Counted from the stretch's first letter, positions 34,485 through 44,986 are shown. The stretch is 64,000 nt of DNA from Allomuricauda sp. TY007 (GCF_010468565.1 NZ_WUEG01000001.1:124001-188000), one strand, 5' to 3'. The notes: generated by a model not told the origin, from the letters alone. A program made the numbers and translations.

Positions 34485-35189
34485 ATGTATATAATTAAGC
34501 AGTTAAGACGAAAAAATAACATTAGCCAATCACAATTGGGCAAAGAAATTGGGGTTAGCCTTCGCACCATTCAGCTCTACGAACGCAAGGATGCCAATAT
34601 CCCCATAAAAAATCTCACCAAAATAGCAGAGTACTTTGGACTTACCATTGCCGAGCTCTACATGCACGAGGTCAACGATATGGGAGAGGCCTACACCAAA
34701 CGACAGCCTTTTACCAAGCACGGCAGTGTATTTTACCCGTTGGAGCATGGAAAATACTTGGTAATGGCCCCTTTGGTATTGGTGGAATGGCACAAAAAAT
34801 ATATTCAAAGCTTACAAAAGCACAATCTGAGCAATCCTTTTCAGGGAGGTTTTATAATTGATTTTTTAGCGGATGAACCCCATCGCATATTTGAAGTGTC
34901 CGGCGATTCCATGAACGATTCCAGCCTTGAGGCAATTCCGAACAAGGCCTATGTACTTGGTTTAGAAATAAAAAAAGAATCGTTAACACGCAATAATGAA
35001 ACTTTTTGGAACCAATCTTATATACTGGTTTGTGAAAATAGGATTATCTGTAAACAACTTACAGGGTATAACAGGAAAAATAAGACGGTTTTGTGCCATA
35101 ATTTGAATACATCGCCCGAATTTCAGGACTTTGAATTGCCTTTGGATGATGTGCTACAAGTTTTCAAGATTGTGAAAAAGCAGCTTTGA
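34485..35189 (+). CDS. XRE-family regulator with S24/LexA-type C-terminal domain
   Basis: A 234-aa regulator. Residues 4-60 are an XRE helix-turn-helix (ISQSQLGKEIGVSLRTIQLYERKDANIP). The C-terminal S24 domain contains EVSGDSMNDSS with the nucleophile Ser142 and a candidate Lys190 in RIICKQLTGY, the serine-lysine dyad of self-cleaving repressors. It could respond to DNA damage via RecA, but no polymerase gene (umuC/dinB type) follows. Instead a Vsr-type nuclease gene overlaps its end by 26 bases on the opposite strand. A palindrome lies just upstream. Confidence 0.85.
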   Translation: MYIIKQLRRKNNISQSQLGKEIGVSLRTIQLYERKDANIPIKNLTKIAEYFGLTIAELYMHEVNDMGEAYTKRQPFTKHGSVFYPLEHGKYLVMAPLVLVEWHKKYIQSLQKHNLSNPFQGGFIIDFLADEPHRIFEVSGDSMNDSSLEAIPNKAYVLGLEIKKESLTRNNETFWNQSYILVCENRIICKQLTGYNRKNKTVLCHNLNTSPEFQDFELPLDDVLQVFKIVKKQL

Positions 35190-35652
35190 CTTTATCCAGG
35201 TGCACTAAGACTGCCTCTAAACATTCATCTAAGTTTTTCTTCACCTCTGTTTCCCAAAAACGAAATACAGTGTACCCTTTTTCTTTCAGAGCTTGATTCA
35301 CCTCTTGATCCCGTTGCATGTTACGCTCAATTTTGGGAATCCAGAATTCTCGGTTGGTCTTGATTTTTTGTTTGCGCTCCTCCCAATTATAACCGTGCCA
35401 GTACTCACCATCAATAAATATAACGGTCTTGTACTTTTTTAGGGCGATATCCGGCTTTCCTATGAGCTTCTTGTAATCAATACGGTAACGGTAGCCCGAT
35501 TGCCACAGTGCTTTTCTAAAGGCAAGCTCTGGCTTGGTGTTCTTGCCCCGTATTTTTCCCATGATCTTGGAACGTTGCGGTGTTGTATAAAAACCCGAAT
35601 CCTCACTAAATCGAGGTACTTTGATGCGATCTTTCGGGTATTTTTTGGACAT
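35164..35652 (-). CDS. vsr: Very short patch repair-type endonuclease (Vsr-like)
   Basis: A 162-aa nuclease of the Vsr family, which nicks DNA at T:G mismatches left by deamination of 5-methylcytosine. The family start RSKIMGKIRGKNTKPELAFR and the catalytic Asp in IGKPDIALKKYKTVIF are clear. The usual zinc/active motif HGCFWHxH is altered to DGEYWHGYN, so one His and the zinc Cys are missing. It therefore may be a Vsr-related nuclease of different specificity. No cytosine methyltransferase gene is adjacent. Its stop overlaps the end of the XRE-S24 gene. Confidence 0.82.
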   Translation of the reverse strand: MSKKYPKDRIKVPRFSEDSGFYTTPQRSKIMGKIRGKNTKPELAFRKALWQSGYRYRIDYKKLIGKPDIALKKYKTVIFIDGEYWHGYNWEERKQKIKTNREFWIPKIERNMQRDQEVNQALKEKGYTVFRFWETEVKKNLDECLEAVLVHLDKVKAAFSQS

Positions 35653-35738
35653 ACGTTAAAATACACAAGTTTGAATCAAAAAACAATGCAGCATAACACT
35701 CCGCCTTTTATACCCCAACTTAAGCCTAAATGGGTGTT

Positions 35739-36284
35739 CTAAGCATTCGGGTTTTTGTCACGGATACGTTTGTACAACCTGATTCCCAGCATCAGCAATA
35801 GGGCCAGCACAAAAATCCCTATCACCCCATAGATCCAGTTAAAGGCATTTTTAAGGATGACCAAAAACACCACGGCAAACAGGATAAGGGTCGCCACCTC
35901 GTTCCAAATACGCATAAATTTAGAAGTGTATTTTACCTCATCGCGCTGCAATTGTTGAAAGATTTGATGACATTTAAAGTGATACACGAAAAGTAACGCT
36001 ACAAAGGCCAGTTTAACGTGCATCCAAGGTTGCTGCAACCAAGCGGGCATCAAAATCAACAACCATATCGCGAACAACGTACACAAGATTGCCGATGGCC
36101 AAGTGATGATGTACCATAATCGTTTCGTCATCAACTTTAGTTGTTCGGAAAGGATTTCCTTATCGGGTGATGGTTTTTCCCAGGCTTCAATATGGTAAAT
36201 GAACAATCTGGGAATATAGAACAAACCTGCAAACCAGGTCACCACAAATATTAAGTGCAACGATTTTATATACGGGTACAACAA
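35739..36284 (-). CDS. hemJ: Protoporphyrinogen oxidase HemJ (CopD-like)
   Basis: A 181-aa membrane protein of the HemJ family, which oxidises protoporphyrinogen IX to protoporphyrin IX in haem synthesis. The signature KSLHLIFVVTWFAGLFYIPR is at residues 7-26, with further helices at WYIITWPSAILCTLFAIWLL, HVKLAFVALLFVYHF and VATLILFAVVFLVIL. The start is a TTG, one of two in tandem, so it may be shifted by one codon. It is downstream of a large propeller gene on the other end and stands alone. Confidence 0.86.
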   Translation of the reverse strand: MLYPYIKSLHLIFVVTWFAGLFYIPRLFIYHIEAWEKPSPDKEILSEQLKLMTKRLWYIITWPSAILCTLFAIWLLILMPAWLQQPWMHVKLAFVALLFVYHFKCHQIFQQLQRDEVKYTSKFMRIWNEVATLILFAVVFLVILKNAFNWIYGVIGIFVLALLLMLGIRLYKRIRDKNPNA

Positions 36285-36301
36285 TTATTTTGTTTTAAGT
36301 G

Positions 36302-39300
36302 TTACATTCTGATGGCTCCAATGCCATGCTCCCATAGTTTGGCGTTAAAATTAGGTATTTCTGTATTCATTAAAGCTTCTGCTCGTTGTTTTAACCCAAC
36401 CCATTGCGCATCCAGTTCTGCCTTTCTATCCTTTGATGGTTGATTGATCTGTGGCAAAGCACTGTTGCTATGGTTCATTACAAATAAATATTCAGCGGTA
36501 AACTTGTTGGGAAAGTTCTCCACATCATCATACGCTTGTGATTTACGCTGTACCATTTCGCCATCCCATGTTTTTAATTTATCGAGTAAAGCTTGACCTT
36601 CTTTCCTCAGCTCATCATTATTCAAATCCTTCAAAAGCTTCTCCAGTTGACCTTGCACTTCTTTCAACTTGTTCACTTTGTTGTGCATCTCGGTGAGTTT
36701 GGTCTCGAAATCCGTCATAATGGCATCGTGTTCCTCAAAACGCTCTTGATCAACATTGGTATTGGGTGTAGCAATGATGGTTCCCTTGGTGGAAACTGTC
36801 TCCCCTCCTGCTTTTAATTTTATGGTATACTCCCCGGGTGGCACTTTGTGACCTGTAAAATCTGCTTCGATATACACGCCTGGGATACCTGGCAATATTG
36901 GGGTTTTTAAATCCCAAACAAAGCGATTCAACCCTTTGTCGGTTCCCAAAACAGGTTTTGGCGGTGCACCGCCACCATTGTGCGGTATGTAACTTTCATC
37001 TTTTTGGGAAGTAAAGCTGCGAACCACTTTGCCCTGTCCGTTCAAAATTTCCATGGTAACTTCGGAAGAATCCAATTTTTTCGGAAGATTATAGTAGATT
37101 ACCATACCGTTTGCCGGGTTTACTCCTTCAAAAGAATGGGTTCCCGTTACACTTTTAGAAGAACTGTTTAGCTGACTTCCCCAATTACCGTGAATGGCTT
37201 CTTCGGGCTTGTAAATTTTTAATGCTTTGTTGCTTCCTTCGTACTGAGCAAGTGTGGTGATGTTGTCCAAAATCCAGAAACTTCTTCCGGATGTAGCCAC
37301 GATCAAATCTCCTTGGTGCACTTTCAAATCAGTAATCGGCGTTTTGGGCAGATTCAGTTGCAAGGGTTCCCATTTTTTTCCATCGTTCCAAGAAACATAA
37401 AGCCCCTTCTCGGTACCCGCATACAATAGTCCTTTTTGCTCTTCGTCTTCCCGTACTACCCTTGTAAAGGCTCCATAGGGAATCCCTTCACTTATGTTCG
37501 TCCACGATTTACCATAGTCGCTGCTTTTGTATATGGCAGGGGTATAATCGTTGAACTTATATCGGGTGGTGGCAATGTAGATGGTACTTGGGTTATGTGG
37601 CGATACCTCAATGGCGTTTACCAAACATTCCTTTAACCCCTTTGGGGTTATGTTCTCCCATGATTCTCCGCCGTTTTTGGTAATGTGCACCAAACCGTCA
37701 TCACTGCCTGTGATCAAAACCCCTGCTTCATGAGGTGACTCGATGATGTAGGCTAAGGTCCCATAGTTTTCGGCACCTACGGCTTCGTTGGTGTAGGGGC
37801 CACCTCCTTTTCCTTGCAGTTCATCTTGATCTCTGGTAAGGTCCGGGGATATTTCTTCCCAAGTCACTCCATTGTCCCGGGTACGAAGCACCAATTGGGC
37901 TCCATGATAAAACGTACCGGGTTCGTGCTTGGACCAAATCACGGGGGCATTCCAGTTGTACAGGTATTTCATATCCCGTGCATCACGACCTAAATATTGG
38001 ATCGGAGCCGCCATGACGTTACTGGACATTTTGGATTCCATGTCCAACAGTTCGATGGTCCCCAAATAACTTCCACCCATCACATAACGGGGATTATCGG
38101 GATCAAAGGCCAAAAAAGCACTCTCCCCACCTGCGGAATAGTGCCAATCCTCCCGACCAATGCTCCATCGACCTACTGAAAGACTCGCAATCTTGACCGA
38201 AGTATTGTCCTGCTGGCCTCCGTAAATATTATACGGAAAGAGATTGTCTGCACTGATTCGGTAAAACTGTGCCGTAGGCATATTGTCCTGTAAGGTCCAG
38301 TTTTCGCCGTAATCAAAAGTAATGGTAGCCCCGCCATCATCTGCCAAAACCATATTGTTGGAGTTGTTGGGGTTAATCCACAAATCGTGGGTATCGCCAT
38401 GGGGCACTGAGATGGTTCCCCATGTTTTCCCCCCATCCTCGGAACGGAACATGGAAGCACTCAGCACATACACGGTATCTTCATCATTGGGGTCGGCAAA
38501 CACTTCAATATAATACCAGGCACGTTGCACCAATCGGTTATCTCCACTTACCATCTGCCAGCTATCACCTGCATCATTGGAAACGAACAAACCGCCCTTG
38601 TCTTGATTGGAATCACTTTCAATCACGGCATAGACTTTATCAGAATTGGCAGCACTTACCGCTATGGCCATTTTTCCTTTTTCTTCGGGAAGTCCCTTCG
38701 TCATTTCTGTCCAAGTATCCCCACCATCGGTACTTTTGTACAATCCACTTCCAGGCCCACCACTGATTACCTTATTGGGTTTACGCTGGTGCTCCCACAT
38801 TGCTGCATACAAAACCAAAGGATTATTTGCATCCATGGAAAGCTCGGCGGCTCCTGTACCTTCATCCACATACAGAATGTTCTCCCAAGTCTTTCCTCCA
38901 TCCGTGGAACGATATACCCCTCTCTCCGGATTTGGGGCATACAAAGCGCCTTGGGCTGCCACATAAACAATATCGGGGTTGGTGGGGTGGATGATGATTC
39001 GTGAAATGTGCTGCGTTTTTTCCAAGCCTAGCTTAATCCATGTTTTCCCTGCATCGTTGGATTTATACATTCCATCTCCATAAGAAGTCATTACGCCTCT
39101 TGGGGCATGCTCTCCCATACCACAATACACAATATTGGGGTTGGATGGTGAAACAGAAACGGCCCCAACGGAACCCATTTTAAAAAATCCGTCGGAAATG
39201 TTTTCCCATTGGCCTCCGGCATTGGTGGTCTTCCAAAGTCCGCCACCCGTTGTACCCATATAATAGGTAAGCGGGTCGCCCACAACACCACTTGCAGTTA

Positions 39301-39427
39301 CGGAACGTCCGCCCCTAAATGGGCCAATGTTCCTAAATTTCATGGGTTCAAAATACTCGTTGGCCGTCTGTGCAATTGAGAGCGTGCCGAATAGGGCACT
39401 TAGCAAAAGAAGCATTCCTTTTTTCAT
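36302..39427 (-). CDS. Large secreted Asp-box beta-propeller protein (VPS10/sortilin-like), copy 1
   Basis: A 1041-aa protein with signal peptide ([20 protein letters not shown]). It contains many Asp-box repeats of the type [22 protein letters not shown] and NDAGKTW across about residues 40-700, which form a ten-bladed VPS10-like propeller. A beta domain (about 750-900) follows, then a helical, Lys/Glu-rich part near the C-terminus. It is often annotated as glycosyl hydrolase, but no catalytic evidence is visible. No type IX sorting domain is seen at the end. A paralogue of nearly equal length is directly upstream. The Met at position 14 of the longer frame is used as start because the signal peptide begins there. 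Confidence 0.85.
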   Translation of the reverse strand: MKKGMLLLLSALFGTLSIAQTANEYFEPMKFRNIGPFRGGRSVTASGVVGDPLTYYMGTTGGGLWKTTNAGGQWENISDGFFKMGSVGAVSVSPSNPNIVYCGMGEHAPRGVMTSYGDGMYKSNDAGKTWIKLGLEKTQHISRIIIHPTNPDIVYVAAQGALYAPNPERGVYRSTDGGKTWENILYVDEGTGAAELSMDANNPLVLYAAMWEHQRKPNKVISGGPGSGLYKSTDGGDTWTEMTKGLPEEKGKMAIAVSAANSDKVYAVIESDSNQDKGGLFVSNDAGDSWQMVSGDNRLVQRAWYYIEVFADPNDEDTVYVLSASMFRSEDGGKTWGTISVPHGDTHDLWINPNNSNNMVLADDGGATITFDYGENWTLQDNMPTAQFYRISADNLFPYNIYGGQQDNTSVKIASLSVGRWSIGREDWHYSAGGESAFLAFDPDNPRYVMGGSYLGTIELLDMESKMSSNVMAAPIQYLGRDARDMKYLYNWNAPVIWSKHEPGTFYHGAQLVLRTRDNGVTWEEISPDLTRDQDELQGKGGGPYTNEAVGAENYGTLAYIIESPHEAGVLITGSDDGLVHITKNGGESWENITPKGLKECLVNAIEVSPHNPSTIYIATTRYKFNDYTPAIYKSSDYGKSWTNISEGIPYGAFTRVVREDEEQKGLLYAGTEKGLYVSWNDGKKWEPLQLNLPKTPITDLKVHQGDLIVATSGRSFWILDNITTLAQYEGSNKALKIYKPEEAIHGNWGSQLNSSSKSVTGTHSFEGVNPANGMVIYYNLPKKLDSSEVTMEILNGQGKVVRSFTSQKDESYIPHNGGGAPPKPVLGTDKGLNRFVWDLKTPILPGIPGVYIEADFTGHKVPPGEYTIKLKAGGETVSTKGTIIATPNTNVDQERFEEHDAIMTDFETKLTEMHNKVNKLKEVQGQLEKLLKDLNNDELRKEGQALLDKLKTWDGEMVQRKSQAYDDVENFPNKFTAEYLFVMNHSNSALPQINQPSKDRKAELDAQWVGLKQRAEALMNTEIPNFNAKLWEHGIGAIRM

Positions 39428-39464
39428 GGTGATGGCTGATTTGTATGGTTGAGGTATGTTGTAC

Positions 39465-39497
39465 AAAAAAAGCCCCTATGCAAAAACATAAGGGCCT
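39465..39497 (-). terminator. Intrinsic terminator between the two propeller genes
   Basis: On the minus strand, GGCCCTTATG and CATAGGGGCT pair around TTTTTG, followed by TTTTTTTG. The genes may therefore be transcribed partly separately. Confidence 0.75.
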
Positions 39498-39504
39498 CAT
39501 TTAT

Positions 39505-42500
39505 TTATTCTTCGATGCTCAAATAATTTAATTTGAGTTGGTTGAACTCTTCGTTGAAAGCCGAAATTTCCTCGTCGACCAATGTATCAAAAGCTTTTAA
39601 TTGCTCATTGATTTTAGCTGTCATCTCGTTTTTAACTGCGATGTCTTGCTCGGTTGGCGGGAAATCATCAATGGAAACCAAACTGTTCAAGTGTGCCAGT
39701 TTGTTGGTCAGTTTGATGGGAAAGTTCAATGGGTCTTGGTTACTTCTGTTCTTGGTTTGATACAGTTCTTTTTCAATGGAACTGAATTGCTCTTTCATTT
39801 TTTTGGCTTTTTCCACCAAAGCTTTGGTCGCTTCATCATTTTTATACTTTTTGATGAATTCGTCCAACTTGCCATTGATCTCCCTGATTTTTTTAATGAA
39901 TTGATGCGCTCTGTCCACAGTTTCGTTCACCTCGGTGATGAAATCGTACTGTTTTTGCATATCGGCCACCGTAACTTCTGCCCTTGGATCGGGAAGAATG
40001 GTGAAGTTCTCCGTTTGGGCATTTCCGTTTACATTCAAACTAACTTTGTATGTTCCAGGAACGGCTTTAGGCCCGCTTAGGTTGGCCCACCACAAAATCA
40101 TGCCGTCCAATTTTTCGGCACCTTTGCCACGGGTATCCCAAACATAGGTGTTTCCACCTTTCTTGGCCTTCAATTTTTTATCCTTCTCCTTGGCATAAGT
40201 GCTATAGGTTGCCAAAGTATCGCCGTTCATTTTGGTATAGGTTAATGAAACACTGTCCTTCTCGGAAAAATCTTTCAAGTAAAAATGAGTAATGACTCCG
40301 TTGGCCAAGTTTTCGCCTTCTGTTTTTGATGGTTTTCTAGCTGCTCTTCCTTTGGTTCTATAACTATCTCTTGGCTTGTACAAAATAGCATCTGCAGATT
40401 TTGTGGCATCATCCAATTGGTGCAACACGGTAAGGTCATCAATCACCCAAACACTTCTACCTTGGGTCGCCACAATCAAGTTGTCATCTTTAATGGTCAA
40501 ATCCGTAATGGGAACAATGGGCAAGTTCAACTGAAACTTCTCCCAATTGGCTCCATCATTAAAAGAAATGTACATACCGGTTTCCGTACCTGCATACAAC
40601 AACCCTTTTCTTTTTGGGTCTTCTCGTACCACACGGGTAAAGTGCTCATCTTCGATTCCATTGGTAATTTTTGTCCAAGTTTTTCCGTAATCGGTGGTTT
40701 TGTAAAGGTATGGAGCAAAATCTCCCAACTTGTAACGCGTGGCAGCTACGTAGCAAGTCCCTTCATCAAAAGCGGAAGGTTCAATGCTGTTGATCATGTT
40801 CCATTCGGGCATATTGGGCGGGGTTACGTTTTCCCAGGTTTGCCCTCCGTCTTTGGTCACATGAATCAAACCATCATCACTGCCCACCCACAATAATCCT
40901 TCTTTCAATGGACTTTCATTGGCGGCGAAAATGGTGCAGTAATATTCCACACTGGTATTATCCTGTGTAATGGGTCCACCGCTGGACACCAATTTTGTCG
41001 GGTCATTTCTGGTTAGGTCACCGCTCAACAACTCCCAACTCTGACCTTCATTGGTGCTCATGTGCACATGATTGGAGAAGGTGTACAATTTATTGGGGTC
41101 ATGTTTGCTGAACATAATGGGGAAGTTCCACTGAAAACGGTACTTCATCCCTTCGGCACCATGCCCCATGGGGTTGTCTGGCCATACGTTAACGGCCCTT
41201 GTAGTGTTATTGGCGTGGTTCACGCGGGTCAACAATCCGCCGTAACTACCTCCATAAACAATATCATCATTGGTTGGGTCCACGGCAATGTGGGCCGACT
41301 CGCCTCCCGCAGTTTCTTCCCAGTCGTCTTCTCCAATGGAACCGTCATCGCTTCTGTAATTGATCCTAAGGGTAGAATTATCTTGTTGTGCCACATAAAT
41401 ACGGTATGGAAAAGCATTATCCGTGGTAACCCGGTAAAACTGTGCCGTAGGTTGGTTGTGGTAGGTACTCCAGGTTTCCCCGCCATCATAACTTACCTGG
41501 GCACCCCCATCATCGGCCATAATCATGCGATTGGAATCTTCCGGAGCAATCCAAAGGTCGTGGTGATCACCGTGCGGGGCATTGGAAGATTCAAAGGTTT
41601 TTCCTCCGTCCGTACTTTTATGATAGCTCACATTCAGCACATAAACCACATCTTCATCATTGGTGTCGGCATATACCCGGGTATAGTACCAAGCACGTTG
41701 TCTCAAGCTTCTGTCACTATTTACAAGAGCCCAAGTTTTTCCTGCATCTTCCGAGCGGTACAGACCTCCCTCCTCTTTGTTTTCTACCATAGCCCACACC
41801 CTATTGCTGTTTTGGGGCGAAACGGCCACGCCGATAATTCCTAAAGTATCGGTCGCGAAACCTTCGTTGTTGGAAATCTCTGTCCACGTTTCTCCGCTAT
41901 CGGTACTTTTCCATAATGCTGAACCTTCTCCGCCACTGTTCAAACTATAGGGAGTTCGTTCAATTCTCCAGGTTGATGCATACAAAATCCGTGGGTTGTT
42001 CGGGTCAAATGTCAAATCGACCGCTCCAGCCATATCATTGGCAAAGAGCACTTTTTTCCATGACTCTCCCCCATCGGTACTTTTGTAAACGCCCCTTTCT
42101 TCGGTAGGCTTGTACAAATTGCCCATTACAGCGGCATACACAATATTGTGATCGTCGGGGTGTACCCGCATTCGGGAAATATGACGGCTTTTGTCGAGGC
42201 CCAAGGATTTCCATGTTTTTCCAGCATCCTCGGTTTTCCAAACACCATAGCCCGATGAAACATTGCCGCGAACGGTCTGTTCCCCTCCACCTACATAGAT
42301 CACATTGTGGTCGCTTTGCGCCACCTCAACGGCACCGATACTCCCTCCAAAATAACCATCGGAAATATTTTCCCAAGAACGACCTCCATCTGTGGTTCTC
42401 CAAACACCACCGCCAGTGGCTCCAAAATAATATAGATTGGGTTCTCCAGGCACTCCAGCAACCGTTCCGGAACGGCCTCCACGGAAAGGACCTATCAATC

Positions 42501-42639
42501 GGTATTCCAAACTTGAGTATAATTTTTCGGGATATTCCGGTGCGCTTTGTTTTTTGTTCCTGCGCTGGGAATGCATTGGGGCAATAAACAATGTTGCGGT
42601 AAGCAAAAGCATACCAATTTTGAAAAAGCAAGTCTTCAT
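39505..42639 (-). CDS. Large secreted Asp-box beta-propeller protein (VPS10/sortilin-like), copy 2
   Basis: A 1044-aa paralogue of the downstream gene with the same layout. A signal peptide (FKIGMLLLTATLFIAPMHSQ) is followed by the conserved [17 protein letters not shown] and FGATGGGVWRTTDGGRSW. Repeated Asp-boxes (STDGGESWKKV, SEDAGKTWALV) come next, then a C-terminal beta and coiled helical region. It is transcribed first and ends with a terminator before copy 1. The family is abundant in flavobacteria; roles in peptide or glycan binding are guesses. It is divergent from the DUF1080 gene. Confidence 0.86.
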   Translation of the reverse strand: MKTCFFKIGMLLLTATLFIAPMHSQRRNKKQSAPEYPEKLYSSLEYRLIGPFRGGRSGTVAGVPGEPNLYYFGATGGGVWRTTDGGRSWENISDGYFGGSIGAVEVAQSDHNVIYVGGGEQTVRGNVSSGYGVWKTEDAGKTWKSLGLDKSRHISRMRVHPDDHNIVYAAVMGNLYKPTEERGVYKSTDGGESWKKVLFANDMAGAVDLTFDPNNPRILYASTWRIERTPYSLNSGGEGSALWKSTDSGETWTEISNNEGFATDTLGIIGVAVSPQNSNRVWAMVENKEEGGLYRSEDAGKTWALVNSDRSLRQRAWYYTRVYADTNDEDVVYVLNVSYHKSTDGGKTFESSNAPHGDHHDLWIAPEDSNRMIMADDGGAQVSYDGGETWSTYHNQPTAQFYRVTTDNAFPYRIYVAQQDNSTLRINYRSDDGSIGEDDWEETAGGESAHIAVDPTNDDIVYGGSYGGLLTRVNHANNTTRAVNVWPDNPMGHGAEGMKYRFQWNFPIMFSKHDPNKLYTFSNHVHMSTNEGQSWELLSGDLTRNDPTKLVSSGGPITQDNTSVEYYCTIFAANESPLKEGLLWVGSDDGLIHVTKDGGQTWENVTPPNMPEWNMINSIEPSAFDEGTCYVAATRYKLGDFAPYLYKTTDYGKTWTKITNGIEDEHFTRVVREDPKRKGLLYAGTETGMYISFNDGANWEKFQLNLPIVPITDLTIKDDNLIVATQGRSVWVIDDLTVLHQLDDATKSADAILYKPRDSYRTKGRAARKPSKTEGENLANGVITHFYLKDFSEKDSVSLTYTKMNGDTLATYSTYAKEKDKKLKAKKGGNTYVWDTRGKGAEKLDGMILWWANLSGPKAVPGTYKVSLNVNGNAQTENFTILPDPRAEVTVADMQKQYDFITEVNETVDRAHQFIKKIREINGKLDEFIKKYKNDEATKALVEKAKKMKEQFSSIEKELYQTKNRSNQDPLNFPIKLTNKLAHLNSLVSIDDFPPTEQDIAVKNEMTAKINEQLKAFDTLVDEEISAFNEEFNQLKLNYLSIEE

Positions 42640-42747
42640 TTTTAAAGTGTTGAGTTAGTCTGCCTTAAAAGTAGTGAAAAAGGCACAAAAAAATTATCCA
42701 ATTATTTTGTACTTTAACCTCGCAGATAAAAAATCAAAAACTAAACC

Positions 42748-43536
42748 ATGCTCAAATTTTTAAGGCTTGCCATTTTAATCTTGGCGATAGCTGCTTGTAA
42801 AAACCAATCAAACAAAAAAGACGAAGCAACAACCCCCACAACTGAAGAGAAGAAATCTGAATGGACCTACCTTTTTGACGGCACCAGTCTAGAAGGCTGG
42901 CGCGGCTATGGTATGGATTCCCTGCCTCCAGGATGGACAATAAAGGACAGTGTCCTCACTTTTGATACCGAATTGGGACTGGAACAGGATTATACCGGCG
43001 GGAAAGATATTATTTATGGCGCCGAAGAGTTCGATAATTTTGAGCTCTATCTGGAATGGAAAATACCCAAAGGGGCCAACAGCGGAATTTTTTACCATGT
43101 AAAAGAAGGTTATAATGGGCCTCCTGTTGTGTCTCCAGAATATCAGATCATCGACGATGAAAACTATGCGGACATACACGATTTGACAGGGTACAACTCG
43201 CAATTTGGTGCAGAACACCCAGAGCTTCTTCAAGATTGGCAAAAAACAGGTGCCGATTATGCCATGCATACCGCGGACGAATCTCAAAAACAACTGAATC
43301 CGGTAGGAGAATGGAATTCTTCAAAAATTGTGTTCACCCCCGAAAAGGTGGAACACTGGCTCAATGGTAAAAAATTATTGGAATTTGTACCGTGGTCCGA
43401 TGACTGGAAAGCCAAAAAGAATTCGGGCAAATGGGACAATGCGCCCGACTACGGAAAATACAAAACTGGCTACATTGCCCTTCAAGATCACGCGAGCCCC
43501 ATTTGGTTTAGAAACATAAAAATTAAAAAACTATAA
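42748..43536 (+). CDS. DUF1080 lipoprotein (3-keto-disaccharide hydrolase-like)
   Basis: A 262-aa lipoprotein with lipobox AIAAC (Cys17) and a Lys/Thr-rich linker. The DUF1080 jelly-roll domain starts WTYLFDGTSLEGWRGYG and includes FELYLEWKIPKGANSGIFYH and EYQIIDDENY, followed by WNSSKIVFTPEKVEHWLNGK. Members of this domain family cleave 3-keto sugars or bind glycans. It is followed after ten bases by a Gfo/Idh/MocA oxidoreductase, which can create 3-keto sugars, supporting a joint pathway (inference). It is probably tethered in the periplasm or outer membrane. Confidence 0.87.
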   Translation: MLKFLRLAILILAIAACKNQSNKKDEATTPTTEEKKSEWTYLFDGTSLEGWRGYGMDSLPPGWTIKDSVLTFDTELGLEQDYTGGKDIIYGAEEFDNFELYLEWKIPKGANSGIFYHVKEGYNGPPVVSPEYQIIDDENYADIHDLTGYNSQFGAEHPELLQDWQKTGADYAMHTADESQKQLNPVGEWNSSKIVFTPEKVEHWLNGKKLLEFVPWSDDWKAKKNSGKWDNAPDYGKYKTGYIALQDHASPIWFRNIKIKKL

Positions 43537-43546
43537 CCTCCAGACC

Positions 43547-44971
43547 ATGAACAAAAGAGAATTTATCAAGAAAAGTAGTGTGGGAGCACTTGGAATCATG
43601 TTTGCCCCTTCCATTTTAAAGGCAGGCTTCCCAAAAGAAAAACTAAGAACAGCCCACATTGGAGTCGGTAATATGGGGATGGAGGACCTAAAGGCCGTCT
43701 CCTCCCACGAAGCAGTTGAGGTAATCGCTCTTTGCGATGTAGATGCCATCAACCTATCCACAGCCCATAAAATGCATCCGGGAGCACGTATCTTTTTTGA
43801 TTACCGTGCCATGCTGGAAGAAATGGGCGACGAAATTGATGCCGTTATCGTTTCAACACCCGACCATACCCATGCACCAGCCTCGTTAATGGCAATGAAC
43901 ATGGACAAGCCCGTTTACTGTCAAAAACCATTGACACACTACGTTTCCGAATCTAGGGAAATGAAAAAATTGGCAGCCGAAAAAGGATTGGTCACGCAAA
44001 TGGGTATACAGGTACACTCTTTTTACGATTACAAACTGGCCACCCTTTTGATTCAATCCGGTATTATCGGAAAAGTACACACCGTGCATGCATGGTCTCC
44101 CAAAAACTGGGGTTACGATGGTCCATTGCCCGAAGGTGAAGACCCCGTTCCTGACCAGTTGGATTGGAACCTTTGGTTGGGCACCTCCAAAGAAAGGCCT
44201 TATAAAGATGGAATGTACCACCCCGGAAACTGGAGGAAACTCATGGATTATGGCTGTGGCACCTTGGGCGACATGGGCGTGCATATTTTTGATACCCCGT
44301 ACAACGCTTTGGAACTGGATGTTCCAAGAACCATTATGACGCAGTGCAGACCCACCAATGGGTTTGGTTTCCCAGAAAAAAATACGGTTACCTATGAATT
44401 CCCAGGCACCAAACACACAGGCAAATCCCTAAAATGGATTTGGTACGATGGACCTGGCGTTCCAGAAATGCACGAAGACCTTATGTTGCCGGGCATGGAA
44501 ATGAAAAAGGACAAAAAAACGACTAATACGAGTGACGAGAACAGCATCTCCTTGGATGCAGGTGTAGCGGGTGAAAACGAGTTACCAGAACAGGGAGCTA
44601 TGTTCGTGGGTGAAAAGGGACGTTTGTTGCTACCTCACTTTATGCAATTACCAAAGAAAATCAGGAAAGGGAAATACGTGGATATCTCCAAGGAAATTGC
44701 CAAGGTTTCCGAAGAGCACAACTTGGGAGAACCTATCCGAAATTATGCCACTGAAGGACCTAAACACTACCACCAATTTGTAGATGCTTGTTTGGGCAAG
44801 GATACCACTACCGCTCCTTTTGATTATGCGGCAAGACTGACTGAAACTATTCTATTGGGAACCATCGCGGGTCGTTTTCCCGGCGAGACATTGCATTGGG
44901 ATGCAGAAACTGCCCAATTCAAAGAAGAAAAAGCCAACAAATATTTGGCTGGGGATTATCGAGATTTTTAA
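43547..44971 (+). CDS. Gfo/Idh/MocA family oxidoreductase, secreted type
   Basis: A 474-aa NAD(P)-dependent oxidoreductase with an N-terminal leader of Tat-like character (KREFIKKSSVGALGIMFAPS, no twin Arg). The Rossmann motif is AHIGVGNMGMEDL, followed by ALCDVD. The catalytic-region motif reads QKPLTH (EKP in classical members) near residue 126. MDYGCGTLGDMGVHIFD is family-typical. It is tightly coupled to the DUF1080 gene upstream and to the DinB gene by 15 bases. The sugar substrate is unknown. Confidence 0.88.
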   Translation: MNKREFIKKSSVGALGIMFAPSILKAGFPKEKLRTAHIGVGNMGMEDLKAVSSHEAVEVIALCDVDAINLSTAHKMHPGARIFFDYRAMLEEMGDEIDAVIVSTPDHTHAPASLMAMNMDKPVYCQKPLTHYVSESREMKKLAAEKGLVTQMGIQVHSFYDYKLATLLIQSGIIGKVHTVHAWSPKNWGYDGPLPEGEDPVPDQLDWNLWLGTSKERPYKDGMYHPGNWRKLMDYGCGTLGDMGVHIFDTPYNALELDVPRTIMTQCRPTNGFGFPEKNTVTYEFPGTKHTGKSLKWIWYDGPGVPEMHEDLMLPGMEMKKDKKTTNTSDENSISLDAGVAGENELPEQGAMFVGEKGRLLLPHFMQLPKKIRKGKYVDISKEIAKVSEEHNLGEPIRNYATEGPKHYHQFVDACLGKDTTTAPFDYAARLTETILLGTIAGRFPGETLHWDAETAQFKEEKANKYLAGDYRDF

Positions 44972-44986
44972 AAAGTAAAATTTTCT

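Noticed and set aside
41062..41844. 260-codon antisense frame in the propeller gene
   Set aside because: The opposite frame encodes clear Asp-box repeats; this one is a shadow of their regular codon pattern.
43547..43620. True twin-arginine signal on the Gfo/Idh/MocA protein
   Set aside because: Only one Arg is present (NKREFIKKSS), so Tat export is uncertain and not claimed.
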